From JAKORR01 sp964608495 (GTDB lineage: Bacteria; Armatimonadota; Zipacnadia; Zipacnadales; FEN-943): a stretch of DNA of 5,290 nucleotides. The stretch lies in assembly GCA_964608495.1 (NCBI GenBank), contig CAZSOQ010000311.1, positions 1 through 5,290 on the forward strand, written 5' to 3'. A program made the translations under genes and the position numbers. The notes under the pieces are model-generated. The model did no database searches. It was given only the letters and a program-made list of their open reading frames with translations, and was not told the origin of the DNA. Shown piece by piece: positions 4,769 through 5,290 of the stretch (the stretch's first letter is position 1; each line of letters begins with the position of its first letter).

Positions 4769-5272
4769 ATGGCCGACCGGGAGCGGGAGTACCAGATCGT
4801 GGGAGCTTTCCTGCGCCGGGGGGACGAGCTGCTGATGGTGCGGCAGCGCGGGCCCCTGGACCGAGACCCCTACTGGGCGCTGCCTGGCGGCGCGGTCGAG
4901 CGGGGAGAGCTGCTCACGGAGGCCCTGGCCCGCGAGCTACGCGAGGAGACGGGCATCGAGGCGCTGGCCTTCGGCCAGCCCGTCTGCGTCGTGCAGGTGC
5001 ATGACACCGTCGAGGCCCTCCGGAGCATGGTCGTCGTTCTCGAAGTGGCGGCCTGGTGCGGCGAGTGCGTTCCGGCCGACCCCGACGGGCTCGTGCTGGA
5101 GGCGCGGTTCGTTCCCCTGCCCGAGGCAGTCTCCCTGCTGAGGCGGTTCGACCGCCCATGCCTGCGCGATCCGATCCTGGCTTACCTGGAAGACGGTGCG
5201 GAGGCGGGGGGGCTGTGGCTGTACCGCAGGACGCAGGAGGGCGAGAGCGTGGTTGCCCGACTGCCGTGGTGA
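4769..5272 (+). CDS. Nudix hydrolase
   Basis: The protein has 167 residues, a normal length for a single-domain member. Nudix enzymes cleave nucleoside diphosphates linked to another group, such as damaged dNTPs, ADP-ribose or dinucleoside polyphosphates. The box GX5EX7REUXEEXGU is complete at residues 41-63: G41, E47, R55, E56, E59, E60 and G62 are all present, and E56, E59 and E60 are the expected magnesium ligands. The preceding YWALPGG (35-41) is the usual lead-in, and GAFLRRGDELLMVRQR (12-27) is the first strand pair. The residues that set substrate choice lie outside the box and do not identify a subfamily, although the RQRGP...YWALPGG layout resembles MutT/ADP-ribose-type proteins generally. 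Past about residue 143 the tail is Gly-rich and then basic (LYRRTQ) with no motif I know. The gene ends 18 bases before the window edge. Confidence 0.95.
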   Translation: MADREREYQIVGAFLRRGDELLMVRQRGPLDRDPYWALPGGAVERGELLTEALARELREETGIEALAFGQPVCVVQVHDTVEALRSMVVVLEVAAWCGECVPADPDGLVLEARFVPLPEAVSLLRRFDRPCLRDPILAYLEDGAEAGGLWLYRRTQEGESVVARLPW

Positions 5273-5290
5273 CCCGGATGCCCACTGGTG

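Noticed and set aside
5278..5290. ATG at 5278 as the start of a further gene
   Set aside because: Only four codons are visible and no clear Shine-Dalgarno precedes it, so nothing supports it.

Overview
The window is GC-rich bacterial DNA (about two thirds or more G+C by eye, with G or C in most third codon positions). All credible genes lie on the + strand: the 3' end of one gene and seven complete single-domain genes. No rRNA, tRNA, CRISPR array, transposase or phage gene is visible. High GC, one-way packing of small enzymes and a tandem paralog pair would suit a soil or sediment bacterium such as an Armatimonadota or Planctomycetota member, but the taxon is a guess because no marker gene is present.

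Layout: (1) positions 1-320 hold the C-terminal end of an unrecognised protein, followed directly by a bulged GC-rich hairpin (321-347). (2) 381-1154 is a nucleoside phosphorylase-like (NP-I fold) protein. (3) 1223-1789 is a RimJ/RimL-type GNAT acetyltransferase. (4) 1812-2450 and 2434-3054 are tandem, overlapping paralogs, about 57% identical by hand alignment, that carry a nucleotidyltransferase-like signature (GS, nine residues, D-h-D-h, then a later K-h-D). The first copy has all three expected acidic residues. The second has His in place of the first Asp. (5) 3142-3852 is a HAD-superfamily hydrolase whose motif I is DLGGT rather than DxDGT. (6) A second bulged hairpin (3872-3910) abuts the Shine-Dalgarno of (7) a class I SAM-dependent methyltransferase (3926-4708). 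(8) 4769-5272 is a Nudix hydrolase with a perfect Nudix box.

Gaps between genes are 22-87 bp, or overlaps, so co-transcription of parts of the run is likely. The two hairpins may divide it into units: the end of the upstream gene; phosphorylase to HAD; and methyltransferase plus Nudix. Neither hairpin has a U-tract, so termination is only a possibility. The genes encode soluble group-transfer or hydrolytic enzymes, several from families acting on nucleosides, nucleotides or small metabolites. No shared pathway can be proved from sequence. The most interesting element is the nucleotidyltransferase-like pair, which looks like an intact enzyme next to a copy altered in its metal-binding motif.
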